Notes: generated by a model from the letters alone, not told the origin. Positions 28,819 through 39,808 are shown, counted from the first letter of the stretch. The stretch: 64,000 nt of DNA from Candidatus Peregrinibacteria bacterium (GCA_016699755.1 CP065009.1:992001-1056000), one strand, 5' to 3'. Numbers and translations are program-made.

Positions 28819-31800
28819 CTATATCGCAGAGGGGGAAATCTGTTCTCCTTCCCTTTTTTTATCGTTTCGAAGACACACCCATCGAAAAAGAAACCAGAAA
28901 ACGCCACCAATAAGAGCATAAGAGAGAGTGACTTGAAAAGAAGGAGAAGGAAGAGACAGCATGCCAAGAGAAGCACATATCGCCACCGGAATAAAAAGAA
29001 GTGTTGCTCCTGGCTCGCGTTGAATTTGGTAATAAATAGAAGGGGTAATGATGAGCGTAAGAAAAGATGCTACCAAAAGCCCAAAAATAACAGTATAGCT
29101 GAGTCCTGCCCAAAATTGGTCTTGAAAAATCAGAGGGATAATTCCAGCACTGGTAGTAAGAGTTGTAAGAATTACTGGAATAAAGCGCGATCCACCGGTT
29201 TCAACAATATCCTCTTTAATTTGCTCAGGAGTTTCAATGAACTCCTCTTCTTCGTCGAGCGGATTTTTTTGCCGCGCCCTTCGATTTTCATTCATTCGAT
29301 CAATCATAATAATAGAGTCATTCACCACAATTCCCGCAAGCGCAATAACTCCCAGAATATAGGCGAGACTTCGTGGTGTCCCCGTGAGAGCGAGTCCAAT
29401 TGACACTCCAATTTGTGCAAACAGAATTGTAAAAAGCACAAGAATTGGTTGAAGAAAAGCATTAAACTGCACCACAAGAATGAGAAACATGATAAGAATG
29501 GCAATCACCAACCCACGACTCAGGTCTGCAATAAGACCTGCATTTTCCTCATTTTCTCCGACAACAGTGACATCGATACCTTCAGGGGTAGAGATGCCCA
29601 TTTCTTCTTTTTTCGCAAGAAAAGCATCCGTTACTTCTGCCGCATTTCCTTCTGGAGCTAGAAGACTTGAGAGCGTAAAAGCAATATCTCCTTCAGATCG
29701 GCGGATGGCGGCAAGAGCATTATTTCGTTCTACCGTCACCACCTCTCGAAGTGGAACAGATTCTCCTTTGTCTGTGCGAACAGAGAGGGATTCTATGTCG
29801 TCCAGAGAAGTAAAATCTTTCTCGGGATACTCGACAACAATATCAATATCTCGTGTATTTCGCGTAATAGTCGCAGCAGTCGTACCCTGAATAGCAGATC
29901 GCACTACAATGGGTATTGATTCTGGATCAATGCCAAGCGCAAGTGCACGATCCCTCCGCACTTGAAACTGAAACTCTCCTGGAATCTCTTCGATATCGTT
30001 TCGCACGCCAGTTGTTCCGGGGATGGTAATTAAAAGTTCCGTAAGTTCCTCTGCGAATTTTTTTGCATCTTCAATGGCATTTCGATCATGAGCAATCACC
30101 CGAAAACCCACCGGAAAATCGCTTGGAGGACCATTCGCCGCACTCTGCACGCGAACAGAAGCCCCAAATTGTTCAACAATTGGTGCAGTTCTTTCGGAAA
30201 AAATATTTTCCAATTCCTTTGATGTTCTCATCTTTAGTCGCTTTCTGTCTTCTTCAGGAAGAAATTCCACGTAGATATTTGCCGTTTTTCCAGAAATAGC
30301 CGTTCGGATAAATTTTACTTCTGGAAAAGTAAGAATCTCGTCTTCCACGGGAAGAGATGCCTCAAGCGTCCGTTTTTCAGAAATCCCTTCTGGAAGTTCA
30401 ATGGCTATAGTTAAAGATGGTGCATCTCCGCTCGGAAAGAGCACAAATGGAATAGGAATATGAAAAGAAGCAAAGAAGCAAAAGAAGGCGAGGCCAAAAA
30501 GTCCCAATCGCCGAAAACGATCTTGAATTAAGAATCTCAGAATCGATTGATACCATCGAATAAAATTTTGAACACGCCGATCGATTCTTTTGCGAAGTGC
30601 GGCTCCAAAAAGTCGCGTATTTCGGAAAAAGCGCGGCTTTATACTTCCAGAAGATTTCTTCATCAAAAACGACGCATACGAAGGAAGAAGAAAAAGGGAA
30701 ACGAGAAGAGACACCGAAAGCACAATAATAACCGTGACCGGAATGAAACTAAGATACTGCCCCAAAATACCCGAGAGAGACAAAAGTGGAATAAAAACAG
30801 CAACAGTCGTAAGCGTTCCCGAGAGAAGTGGTCCACTAAACTCTTGAAGCGAAAGCAATGCCGCTCTTCTCGGAGAAAGTCCGCTCTGAATATAGTGATG
30901 TGTTCCTTCAACAATAACGATAGCGGTGTCCACAAGAATTCCAAGCGCAAGAATCATGGAGAAATTCGTCATAAAATTCAGCGTTCGCCCAGTAAAGAAG
31001 AGAATGCCAATCGTGATGAGAAAGGTAATGGGAATAACAAGTGAGGCAACCAGCCCTTCGCGAATTCCAACAAAAAAGAAAATGAAGAGCATGACGATAA
31101 CAAGCGATTGCAATCCACTCTGAATAACACTTTTATAATCATCGCGCATTACTTTTGCGGCATCGTTGGTGAACGTAACCGATATATTTTCAGGAAGTTG
31201 CTCTTCTTGAAAATGTTGTACAGCATCTTTCGAAGTAGTATCTGCTTTAAGAATATCACTCCCCGATTTTCGGGAGAGGGAAAGCTCTACGGAATTCTGA
31301 AACGACTCTTTTGTCGATTCATATTGCAATAATGATCCAGAAGAAGAAAACCAGAAGAGCAGAAGAAAAAAGAGTGCTATTCCGGGAAGATACCGAGGAA
31401 GCGGATTTCCTGCGAGAGATGGTGGAAAGAGTAGGAGAAAAAAGAGGAAAATAACAATAATGCAACCCGTAATCTCTTTTACATTTCCGTTGATAACACC
31501 AGATCGCACATTCTCAAGAAGACAAGAAAATCTTCCACGTGAAAGGCAATCTGCCGATTTCTCCTCCGAAAGTGTCACAAAGCGAGAAACGGATTTCGTA
31601 TCCTTTTCTCGTTCAAAAACCTCCGCAACATCCCGAACACGAACGAAAGAGGATGTACCATTATTTTTAAAATCACGAATAATAAGATTTTCCACATCTT
31701 CTTTTGTTCGGTGCTTCCCCGAAAAACGAATCGAATAGGAAAAGTCGTCTCCCTCTATATCGCCTGCCGGAGTGTCTCTATGAGAAGAGCGAATAACATT

Positions 31801-32445
31801 AATAACATCGGAAATCGAAAGCCCAAGCGCTTTCAATTTGTCTCGATCAACCTCCACTCCAATTTCTCGTTCTTTTCCGCCCTGAATATCGACTTGCGCC
31901 ACGTTGGGAACATCTTCAAGAATTCCCTTGAGTGATTCTGCATTGTCAGTAAGTTCTGTAAAAGAAACATCTCCCGAAAGTACCACAGTGAGAAATGGTT
32001 CAAGAGAACTATCAATTTCAGTAATCACCGGATCGTCATCAATTTCCGCCGGAAGAGAAGGCTTTGCTTCATCAACTTTGCTTCGAATATCCCCTATCGC
32101 CTTTGTCATATTCTGCCCTGGTTCAAACTCAAGGGTAATGGTGGAAATACTGTTGCGAGAGACAGAAGAGAATTTATTGAGCCCAGAAACATTCTTAACG
32201 CGGTCTTCAATTTCTTGGGTGACAAGTTCATCAACATCAATGGCAGAGGCTCCAGAGTAAGATGTCGAAATAACTACAACTCCAAATTCAATATATGGTG
32301 CAGATTCTTTAGAAATGGCAATGACAGAAAGGATTCCCCAAGCACAGAGAATAACCCCCACAAGGAGTGATACTTTGAGACGCCGAACAAAAAATCCGCC
32401 AATTTTTTCCAAAACACCTTCGGAAGACTTTTCAGGAGAAATCAT
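28819..32445 (-). CDS. RND-family efflux transporter with extra two-span insertion
   Basis: A 1208-residue HAE1/AcrB-like pump. It has TM1 at about 23-44, porter domains, the RND core motif 'LALGILVDTAIVIVEGTHHY' with the acidic proton-relay segment, and the second-half counterpart 'IALAGIVVNDSIIMIDRMNE'. Between residues about 292 and 382 of the first porter domain there is an extra segment with two strong hydrophobic spans (about 325-341 and 354-371) flanked by normal porter sequence. The gene starts 42 nt after the adaptor gene on the same strand. RND pumps export drugs, lipids or metals using the proton gradient; the substrate here is not evident. Confidence 0.92.
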   Translation of the reverse strand: MISPEKSSEGVLEKIGGFFVRRLKVSLLVGVILCAWGILSVIAISKESAPYIEFGVVVISTSYSGASAIDVDELVTQEIEDRVKNVSGLNKFSSVSRNSISTITLEFEPGQNMTKAIGDIRSKVDEAKPSLPAEIDDDPVITEIDSSLEPFLTVVLSGDVSFTELTDNAESLKGILEDVPNVAQVDIQGGKEREIGVEVDRDKLKALGLSISDVINVIRSSHRDTPAGDIEGDDFSYSIRFSGKHRTKEDVENLIIRDFKNNGTSSFVRVRDVAEVFEREKDTKSVSRFVTLSEEKSADCLSRGRFSCLLENVRSGVINGNVKEITGCIIVIFLFFLLLFPPSLAGNPLPRYLPGIALFFLLLFWFSSSGSLLQYESTKESFQNSVELSLSRKSGSDILKADTTSKDAVQHFQEEQLPENISVTFTNDAAKVMRDDYKSVIQSGLQSLVIVMLFIFFFVGIREGLVASLVIPITFLITIGILFFTGRTLNFMTNFSMILALGILVDTAIVIVEGTHHYIQSGLSPRRAALLSLQEFSGPLLSGTLTTVAVFIPLLSLSGILGQYLSFIPVTVIIVLSVSLLVSLFLLPSYASFLMKKSSGSIKPRFFRNTRLFGAALRKRIDRRVQNFIRWYQSILRFLIQDRFRRLGLFGLAFFCFFASFHIPIPFVLFPSGDAPSLTIAIELPEGISEKRTLEASLPVEDEILTFPEVKFIRTAISGKTANIYVEFLPEEDRKRLKMRTSKELENIFSERTAPIVEQFGASVRVQSAANGPPSDFPVGFRVIAHDRNAIEDAKKFAEELTELLITIPGTTGVRNDIEEIPGEFQFQVRRDRALALGIDPESIPIVVRSAIQGTTAATITRNTRDIDIVVEYPEKDFTSLDDIESLSVRTDKGESVPLREVVTVERNNALAAIRRSEGDIAFTLSSLLAPEGNAAEVTDAFLAKKEEMGISTPEGIDVTVVGENEENAGLIADLSRGLVIAILIMFLILVVQFNAFLQPILVLFTILFAQIGVSIGLALTGTPRSLAYILGVIALAGIVVNDSIIMIDRMNENRRARQKNPLDEEEEFIETPEQIKEDIVETGGSRFIPVILTTLTTSAGIIPLIFQDQFWAGLSYTVIFGLLVASFLTLIITPSIYYQIQREPGATLLFIPVAICASLGMLSLPSPSFQVTLSYALIGGVFWFLFRWVCLRNDKKREGEQISPSAI

Positions 32446-32487
32446 GAAGCAAAAAAGAAAGGAGCATCTTCAGGTCTCGTATCTGTT

Positions 32488-34422
32488 TTAGGAAGAAGGT
32501 TTTTCTTCTGAAACAACTTCTTCAGGAGAATTTGTATTCTTCGGCATTTCCGATACTGCATCTCCTGTGCGGAGTCCAAGCACCGGCTGAGACACAATAC
32601 GATCTCCCACAGAAAGTCCCGAAAGCACTTCAAGCTCTGTGTCTTGTCGTCGACCAATCTCAATGGTGCGTGTTTCAAGAACGGAAACATCATCATGAGA
32701 AAGAACAAAAACTTCTGGTGGATTTTGAGAAATAAGACTCTTTTCGGGAATGAGGATAACGCCCTCTTCCTCTGGAAGTCGAATTTTTGCAGTAGCAAAG
32801 ATATTTGCAGGAAGCAATTCATCAAGATTTTCCACACTAATTTCAATGGTGATACGTCTCGTCGTTGGATTTGCCACAGGATTAATATTAGAAATGGTCC
32901 CATCCCGCCTTCCAAATCCATCAACCGAAAGTACTGCCTTTGCTCCAGATGTAATATTCGGCAAAAGTGCAGCATCGACTTCTCCCTTAAGAGCAAGAGA
33001 AGTAATCTGCGAAATAACAAAGAGAGAAGATCCTGCTGAGAGAGTGTCTCCCACTTCTACGTTTTTCTTCGCAATAACACCATCTATAGGAGCGGTAACG
33101 GTAAGTTTTTCCTGTTGTACTCCGGTTCGCTCAAGGGAAGATTTTGCGTTATCGCGATTGCTGATCGCCTGCTGAATAGAAATTTCATTTTGCTTTCGAG
33201 TAATCTCAAGTTGAATTTTGGAGGACTCAAGAGAATTTTTTGCAGAAGAAACCTGCGCGTCACTGCTCGAACTCGAAACACCCCCTGAACCGCGAGCTTG
33301 TTCAATATTTTTTTCTGCCTGAGCCAGTTGCGATTCCGCCTGACGAACAGAAAGTTCTGCAAGTCGCACTCGCTGAGGACGTTGGGTTTTAAAATTGCGA
33401 AGATTTTGAGAAGCAGTAGTAAGAGACTGAATTGCGATTTCTGTTGCATTTCTATCAGCAGAAGTAGTTGCCTGAAACGTGGCAAGCATATCTGGAGAAA
33501 AGTTCGTTCCTGAAATGGATTGCTTGAGCATAATATCTGTTTTCTGGAGAACATCACGAATATTGTCTCCCAAAGCGCGAACAACATCGGTCGAAAATGC
33601 ATCTCGATCTTGAGAAAACGCCGCCTCTTTTTCTAAAAAATCCGTCCATGCCGTTCGAAATGCTGTCTCTGCATCTCGTTTCGTTTGAAGATCTCGAAAA
33701 CCAAGATATACCTCAAATTCATCATTATTCTTTCGGTTTTCATCGGTTACCCCAAGGACAGAATCAGCATTTCGCATTCCGGTACGGAATATAGAGAACG
33801 CACTTGCAACAGCATTTCGCTGATTCTCTTCAAGCGTTTTCTCTTCCGTATCAAGATTTTGAAGAGTGTCTTCAAGCGTTTTCTGCGCCGTTTCTAGTCC
33901 GATTTTCACCACTTCACGAGCACTTTCTGTAGCAGAAATTTGTGCTTCAATAGAAACCCCTGTAGAGGCATTGGTATCGAGCGCACTTCTTAAATTATTC
34001 TCTGCCTGCTGAATATTAATCATCGCACTTTTTTCGCTCTGTTCTGCCTGCTTTCGTGCAAGTTCCAAAGAAGATTCTGCATTTTGAAGTGCCACAAAAG
34101 CGGCAGAAACATCTGTAGTAATGGTGTTCTGTCGTGAAGAGATAGAAAGGAGAAGTTCTCCTGCGTGAACAGTATCCCCTTCTCGCACAAATACTTGTGA
34201 TACTGTTCCCCCTGCTTCTGCGGAAATGCCAGAAGAAAAAACAGGTTCCAGTGTTCCCGAAATCTCTATTTCTGGTGAAAACCCCTCTTCGTGAATTTCG
34301 AGTACCGGAACAGGCTTTGCGGGTTGTTCCTGAATAACCTCTTCTTCTTTCTTTGCGCAACCAGAAACAAAAATGGCAAGAGAAAGGAGAATAGCCGGAA
34401 AAGTGTAGTGAGTTATTCTCAT
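32488..34422 (-). CDS. RND membrane fusion (adaptor) lipoprotein, HlyD family
   Basis: The 644-residue product has a lipoprotein signal with lipobox VSGC (Cys22). A half-lipoyl motif (AEAGGTVSQVFVREGDTVHAGELL) follows, then a very long alpha-helical hairpin, then the second lipoyl half ('TVTAPIDGVIAKKNVEVGDTLS') and beta-barrel domains. A roughly 145-residue helical insertion with NNDEFEVYLGFRD and ISGTNF lies in the hairpin and recurs in the second adaptor of this window. Start at 34422 is chosen for the signal peptide. It pairs with the RND pump downstream. No TolC-like channel gene is nearby. Confidence 0.9.
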   Translation of the reverse strand: MRITHYTFPAILLSLAIFVSGCAKKEEEVIQEQPAKPVPVLEIHEEGFSPEIEISGTLEPVFSSGISAEAGGTVSQVFVREGDTVHAGELLLSISSRQNTITTDVSAAFVALQNAESSLELARKQAEQSEKSAMINIQQAENNLRSALDTNASTGVSIEAQISATESAREVVKIGLETAQKTLEDTLQNLDTEEKTLEENQRNAVASAFSIFRTGMRNADSVLGVTDENRKNNDEFEVYLGFRDLQTKRDAETAFRTAWTDFLEKEAAFSQDRDAFSTDVVRALGDNIRDVLQKTDIMLKQSISGTNFSPDMLATFQATTSADRNATEIAIQSLTTASQNLRNFKTQRPQRVRLAELSVRQAESQLAQAEKNIEQARGSGGVSSSSSDAQVSSAKNSLESSKIQLEITRKQNEISIQQAISNRDNAKSSLERTGVQQEKLTVTAPIDGVIAKKNVEVGDTLSAGSSLFVISQITSLALKGEVDAALLPNITSGAKAVLSVDGFGRRDGTISNINPVANPTTRRITIEISVENLDELLPANIFATAKIRLPEEEGVILIPEKSLISQNPPEVFVLSHDDVSVLETRTIEIGRRQDTELEVLSGLSVGDRIVSQPVLGLRTGDAVSEMPKNTNSPEEVVSEEKPSS

Positions 34423-34542
34423 GAATAAAGAAGAATATGAGAAAATAAGAATGTATTCCCGAAGGAAATACAATTTTGCTTTTTCAAAAAAAAAAGTCAA
34501 TTGTTTTTTACCAAAAAAGAGTGTGAAAGTGCTGAAGAAAGA

Positions 34543-35148
34543 TTATAAAATCCATGGCTCTGAAACATTCGGTATTCCCCAATCGAAACGGTCGTTTTGA
34601 GAAACTTCATCATCTTTTTCTTTTGCCTCACAAAAAACTTCTTGAGGGATGCTAATTTGGCTTATCATAAACGTTATGCGAGCACCACAATATGGACAGT
34701 GATCATCTTTTTTAATATCGACACCACCTCCACATTTTGAACAGGTAATATTTCCTATCATCTCTTGAAGACGATTTTTTTCTGCAAGATTCAAGGGACG
34801 AATATAGTTTTTGGATTTGAGAAGACTCAAAAAAGGATAGAGATTTCCGTGTTCTTTACATCGGAAAGAATAGAAATGCGCTCCATCCACCGTATAGTCA
34901 TACCACTTTCGAAGAAGTGTATTACAGCGTGGACAATGAAGTTCTGAAGAAAGAGGAGCGAGAGACATTTTGTCCTCCCGAATACGTTGCATGATATTTC
35001 GCATACTCGCGACGGATATTTCATATTCCTCATCTCCATCAAACCAAGCGAGATCACAAGGAAAGCAAATATCTATGCCACATTGTTGTTCTTCATGCTT
35101 TTTGGCGTCTATGACATGCATTTCTTGAGAACAGCTTGGACATTTCAC
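34543..35148 (-). CDS. Triple zinc-ribbon protein
   Basis: The 201-residue protein contains three pairs of CxxC: CPSC near residue 3 with CGIDICFPC, CPRC (about 72), and CSKCGG...CPYCG (about 135-155). It has no membrane span. It is probably zinc-binding and may work with the adjacent SPFH protein. The GTG at 35148, two nt after the SPFH stop, is the most likely start; a longer frame to 35202 would overlap that gene by 53 nt. Some SPFH relatives of the YdjI group carry such zinc ribbons as a C-terminal domain of the same protein. Confidence 0.7.
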   Translation of the reverse strand: MKCPSCSQEMHVIDAKKHEEQQCGIDICFPCDLAWFDGDEEYEISVASMRNIMQRIREDKMSLAPLSSELHCPRCNTLLRKWYDYTVDGAHFYSFRCKEHGNLYPFLSLLKSKNYIRPLNLAEKNRLQEMIGNITCSKCGGGVDIKKDDHCPYCGARITFMISQISIPQEVFCEAKEKDDEVSQNDRFDWGIPNVSEPWIL

Positions 35149-35149
35149 G

Positions 35150-36151
35150 TTATAACTGAGAAAGAATTTCTTTTTTCTTTGCTTTAAACTCTTCTTTTTC
35201 AATCAGGTTCTTTGCGTACATCTGCTGTAAAAGAAGTAATCGTTCTGTCTGATTTTTTTCTTGAGTACTCGGCATATTTCCATTGCCCGAGAGAAAAGCA
35301 TTCCCAAGAGCAACACCAGCTCCAATCGCCATGCCAGTACCAGCAACGCCACCTTCATTTTTTGCCGCATCACGAAGAGCTGTTAGTTTTTGGAGATCGG
35401 TGAAATCAACTCCTGCCTCTTCTGCCGCTCTTTTTTCGGCAGTTATTTCTGCAATACGGTGAACATGATCGAGCGTTTCTTGGGAAAAGTCGACACCTTC
35501 AATACGAAAATCTGTAAGGGTAAATCCAAATGTTGTTGCAATTGGTGCGATGTTCTTTAGAATTTTTTGTGCTAACTCATCTCGATTTCGATCAACTTGA
35601 GCAAAAGAAAAGCCTGATTCCGCAATGGAGTCTTCTATTGTCTGAATCATTTTCTCAAAGAGAAGAAAGCGCGCTTCCTCTTGAGAAAATAATTCACGAG
35701 CTCCAACGACATTTATAAAAAATGCTTTTGGATCACTCAAAAAAAAGGAGAAATTTCCAAATGCACGAAGAGAAATAGGAAATCCATATTTTGGATCATC
35801 ATAATATAGTGCTCCTTTTGTTCCCCATTTTTGATTGGTGAGATTAGAAATTCGAAAATAATAAATCCCCACCTTATGCTCACTCTCAAAAGATTGCATA
35901 TATTTGGTAACTGTTGTCCAAAAAGGAATATTATCGGTTTCGAGAGTATATGTTCCCGCTTTCGTGAGTACTGATTTTACTTCCCCTTCATACACAAAAA
36001 CTGCTCCTTCTCCTGGATTTACAATAAGTTTGGAAGCGTTTTTGATTTCATAACCATTCTCACTCCATTTTTCAAAAAGAGCATGAGGGATTTTGTGATC
36101 CCACTCAATAACAGATCGAAGTTGATGCTGTAATCCATGAAGGAAAGACAT
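35150..36151 (-). CDS. SPFH-domain protein with SHOCT tail (YdjI-like)
   Basis: The 333-residue protein opens 'SFLHGLQHQLRSVIEW' and then shows an SPFH/Band-7-like core: 'LIVNPGEGAVFVYEG', 'DDPKYGFPISLRAFGNFSF', 'FGFTLTDFRIEGVDF'. It ends with Gly/Ala-rich sequence and a SHOCT motif (QMYAKNLIEKEEFKAKKKEIL). There is no N-terminal membrane anchor. Start at 36151 is chosen because the longer frame overlaps the ABC gene stop. It lies 53 nt after the ABC exporter and two nt before the zinc-ribbon gene, so all three are probably one transcription unit. Function unknown. Confidence 0.82.
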   Translation of the reverse strand: MSFLHGLQHQLRSVIEWDHKIPHALFEKWSENGYEIKNASKLIVNPGEGAVFVYEGEVKSVLTKAGTYTLETDNIPFWTTVTKYMQSFESEHKVGIYYFRISNLTNQKWGTKGALYYDDPKYGFPISLRAFGNFSFFLSDPKAFFINVVGARELFSQEEARFLLFEKMIQTIEDSIAESGFSFAQVDRNRDELAQKILKNIAPIATTFGFTLTDFRIEGVDFSQETLDHVHRIAEITAEKRAAEEAGVDFTDLQKLTALRDAAKNEGGVAGTGMAIGAGVALGNAFLSGNGNMPSTQEKNQTERLLLLQQMYAKNLIEKEEFKAKKKEILSQL

Positions 36152-36204
36152 TATGTGTTTGAAAAATTTTTTATTATTATATAACAAAAACAAGAAAAAT
36201 AGAA

Positions 36205-37962
36205 TTAGATTTTTTGTTGCTTCCAAAGATCATAGAACTTCCCTTTTCTCGTCATAAGTTCATTGAATGTTCCTTTTTCAAAAACCTTACCGTTGTCCAT
36301 CACAACAATCGTATCCATTTCTTTAATAGTGGAGAGGCGATGCGCAATAACAATTGCCGTAATATCTTGAAAAAAGAAGTGGAGTGCTTCTTGAATCTTT
36401 TTTTCCGATTCAATATCGAGGTGAGAAGTTGCCTCATCAAGCAAGAGGATTTCTGGTTTTCGATAAATTGCCCGTGCAATGCCAACTCGCTGTTTTTCGC
36501 CACCCGAAAGCTTAATTCCTTTTTCTCCCACAAGGGAATGAATTCCTTCTGGAAGCTTGTGTGTAAAGTCTTTTACGTGAGCGATATCTAATGCGCGCTC
36601 AAGAAGTTCCTCATTTTTTTCGGATTCAGAGAGGGTGATATTTTTTTCAAGCGAAAGATTGAAGAGCTCTGTTTCTTGTGGAACCACTGACACATTTTCC
36701 ATATACGACTCTCTCTTGATATCATGCAAAGAGATCTCATCAAACATAATCTCCCCTTGGTAATCATTATAGAGCTTGAGAATAAGCTTGAAGAGTGTTG
36801 ATTTTCCGGTTCCAGAAATACCGACAATCCCAACTTTTTCTCCTTTTTGAATATCTAAAGAAAAGTTTTTGAGCACCTTTTTTCCTCGATACGAAAAGCT
36901 AATATTTTCAAAAGAGAGTTTTTTCCAGCGGTTACAAAAGTCCTTTGTACCAGAATTCTCAATAATTGGTTTTGTTTGCAAAATATCTTTCATACGAAAT
37001 ACTGCTATTCTTGCTTGTACAAATTCGCTATAGGTCTCGGCAAATTCGTATGCCGATTGTTCAATTTTCCCAAAATATAAAAGCACCATCACCAAGACTC
37101 CCACCTCTAAATTTCCCTCAAAAATCTGCCAGAGAGTAAAGGTTACAATTATAAGCCTAAAAAACTCTTGATATAAATTGAGCACACCCCCTCGAACGCG
37201 AAAATAATAGATTCTTTTTCGAATTTCTTCCGAAAGTCTCTCACTTATTTTTTTAAGGAAGGGAAATATTTTATCTCCGATTCTTAAAGATTGTATCAGA
37301 GAAATATTATTCACCGATTCAAACGAAGCCCCATTAAAATTCTCCCACTCAAGATTACAGACATGCGATTGATACACGGCTTTTTTCGTGAGATAGGAAG
37401 AGAGCAGATAATATGAAACGAAGAAAAAAATAAGAATGACAGTAAAATAGATATTTAAAAAAGTGAGAATCACTAAAATCGCAATAAGATTTACGGATGA
37501 TTCGATTACAAGATCGACATACATCCGAATAATACGATCGAGACTTCCTCCTCCCTTAATAATCTTTTGCATTTTGTTCCCTGTATTTTCTTTTTCATGC
37601 CAATCCATGTCAAGACTGTAAAGATATTTCGTTGTATTTTTTTGGGCATCAATATTAGCATTTTCTGCCACCTGATAGATGTAATATTTACAGAGATCAT
37701 GTGCAATAAAGTAATAAATCCCTGCGATTAATATTCCCAGCAAAAGCTGCCATGCATACAGAGTGCTGTCTCCACTCTTATAATTCGAAGCAAAAGTAAT
37801 AATTTCTGAAAGCGCCCATACCGGAAAAAGCCAAACCACATCACTAGTAGCCCTAATGAATGTTCCTAAAATAAACTTTGTTTTGTAAGGTCGCACAAAA
37901 CTCCAGATGTCACTCATGAACTCAGCATTACTGTAATGCCCCTGCTGATTCTTTTCGATCAT
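36205..37962 (-). CDS. ABC exporter, fused permease and ATPase
   Basis: A 585-residue half-transporter of the MsbA/bacteriocin-exporter type. The N-terminal half has about six spans, and the C-terminal ATPase shows Walker A GISGTGKST, signature LSGGEKQR, Walker B ILLLDEATSHLD and the H-loop IVIAHRLST. It would act as a homodimer exporting lipids, peptides or drugs; the substrate is not evident. The ATG at 37962 has no usable Shine-Dalgarno. A terminator lies just upstream, separating it from 16S rRNA on the same strand, so it needs its own promoter. Confidence 0.93.
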   Translation of the reverse strand: MIEKNQQGHYSNAEFMSDIWSFVRPYKTKFILGTFIRATSDVVWLFPVWALSEIITFASNYKSGDSTLYAWQLLLGILIAGIYYFIAHDLCKYYIYQVAENANIDAQKNTTKYLYSLDMDWHEKENTGNKMQKIIKGGGSLDRIIRMYVDLVIESSVNLIAILVILTFLNIYFTVILIFFFVSYYLLSSYLTKKAVYQSHVCNLEWENFNGASFESVNNISLIQSLRIGDKIFPFLKKISERLSEEIRKRIYYFRVRGGVLNLYQEFFRLIIVTFTLWQIFEGNLEVGVLVMVLLYFGKIEQSAYEFAETYSEFVQARIAVFRMKDILQTKPIIENSGTKDFCNRWKKLSFENISFSYRGKKVLKNFSLDIQKGEKVGIVGISGTGKSTLFKLILKLYNDYQGEIMFDEISLHDIKRESYMENVSVVPQETELFNLSLEKNITLSESEKNEELLERALDIAHVKDFTHKLPEGIHSLVGEKGIKLSGGEKQRVGIARAIYRKPEILLLDEATSHLDIESEKKIQEALHFFFQDITAIVIAHRLSTIKEMDTIVVMDNGKVFEKGTFNELMTRKGKFYDLWKQQKI

Positions 37963-37989
37963 ACACTTCTTGAAGAATGGTGACGATAT

Positions 37990-38022
37990 AAAAAAAGAGT
38001 CTTTTCACAAAATAAAAGACTC
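37990..38022 (-). terminator. Rho-independent terminator downstream of 16S rRNA
   Basis: On the minus strand a 9-bp stem (GAGTCTTTT with AAAAGACTC, 38014-38022 and 37997-38005) and an 8-nt loop are followed by seven T. It lies about 130 nt beyond the 16S 3' end and before the ABC exporter, which shows that the 16S transcript ends here without 23S or 5S. Confidence 0.88.
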
Positions 38023-38109
38023 CCCATGATGAGAAGTCTTTTACACTTGAAAACCTCAGCACAAAAGAGAACACCATTCCTCCCGCAAAAAGCGAGAAGA
38101 TCAATCTCT

Positions 38110-38138
38110 CTTCTCCTTTCCGAGTGGAAAGAGAGAAG
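38110..38138 (-). promoter_or_regulatory. Hairpin just beyond 16S 3' end (processing or pause)
   Basis: CTTCTC-t-CTTTCC pairs with GGAAAGGAGAAG across a 4-nt loop (one bulge), about 15 nt past the mature 3' end. No T run follows directly. It may be an RNase III-like processing substrate or mRNA-like stabiliser. Confidence 0.5.
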
Positions 38139-38153
38139 ATAGTAATTTCCATC

Positions 38154-39630
<1,477 letters not shown>

Positions 39631-39633
39631 AAG

Positions 39634-39692
39634 GAAGTTTACCTGAGAATGCTGGCAAGCCAGTATTCTCCCGACGAATCGGTGTAAACTTC
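39634..39692 (-). promoter_or_regulatory. Nested hairpin in the 16S leader
   Basis: Directly upstream of the mature 5' end, GAAGTTTAC (39634-39642) pairs with GTAAACTTC (39684-39692), enclosing an inner stem GAGAAT/ATTCTC with CTGGC/CCAG. In most bacteria the 16S leader pairs with the trailer across the gene for RNase III cutting; here the leader folds on itself. Confidence 0.6.
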
Positions 39693-39789
39693 TCTTAAAG
39701 CAAGAACCATCGCTAAAGATGATTCTCACGAGTTTTTTATCTTTTCCAAAAAGGAAAAGGTTGAACCTAGGTTTGGTTTCGAGAAGGAA

Positions 39790-39808
39790 CATTTGACACT
39801 GTCAAATG
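39790..39808. promoter_or_regulatory. Perfect palindrome containing TTGACA, possible operator
   Basis: CATTTGACA-C-TGTCAAATG is a perfect 9-bp inverted repeat with a one-base centre, about 160 nt upstream of the 16S 5' end. Flanking GAGAA and TTCTC extend the symmetry. The minus-strand arm contains a consensus -35 hexamer, so a protein bound here could control 16S transcription. No matching repressor gene is identified. Confidence 0.45.

Noticed and set aside
32442..33020. A 192-codon minus-strand frame overlapping the RND adaptor 3' end
   Set aside because: It is a shadow of the adaptor in another frame, with no recognisable domains.
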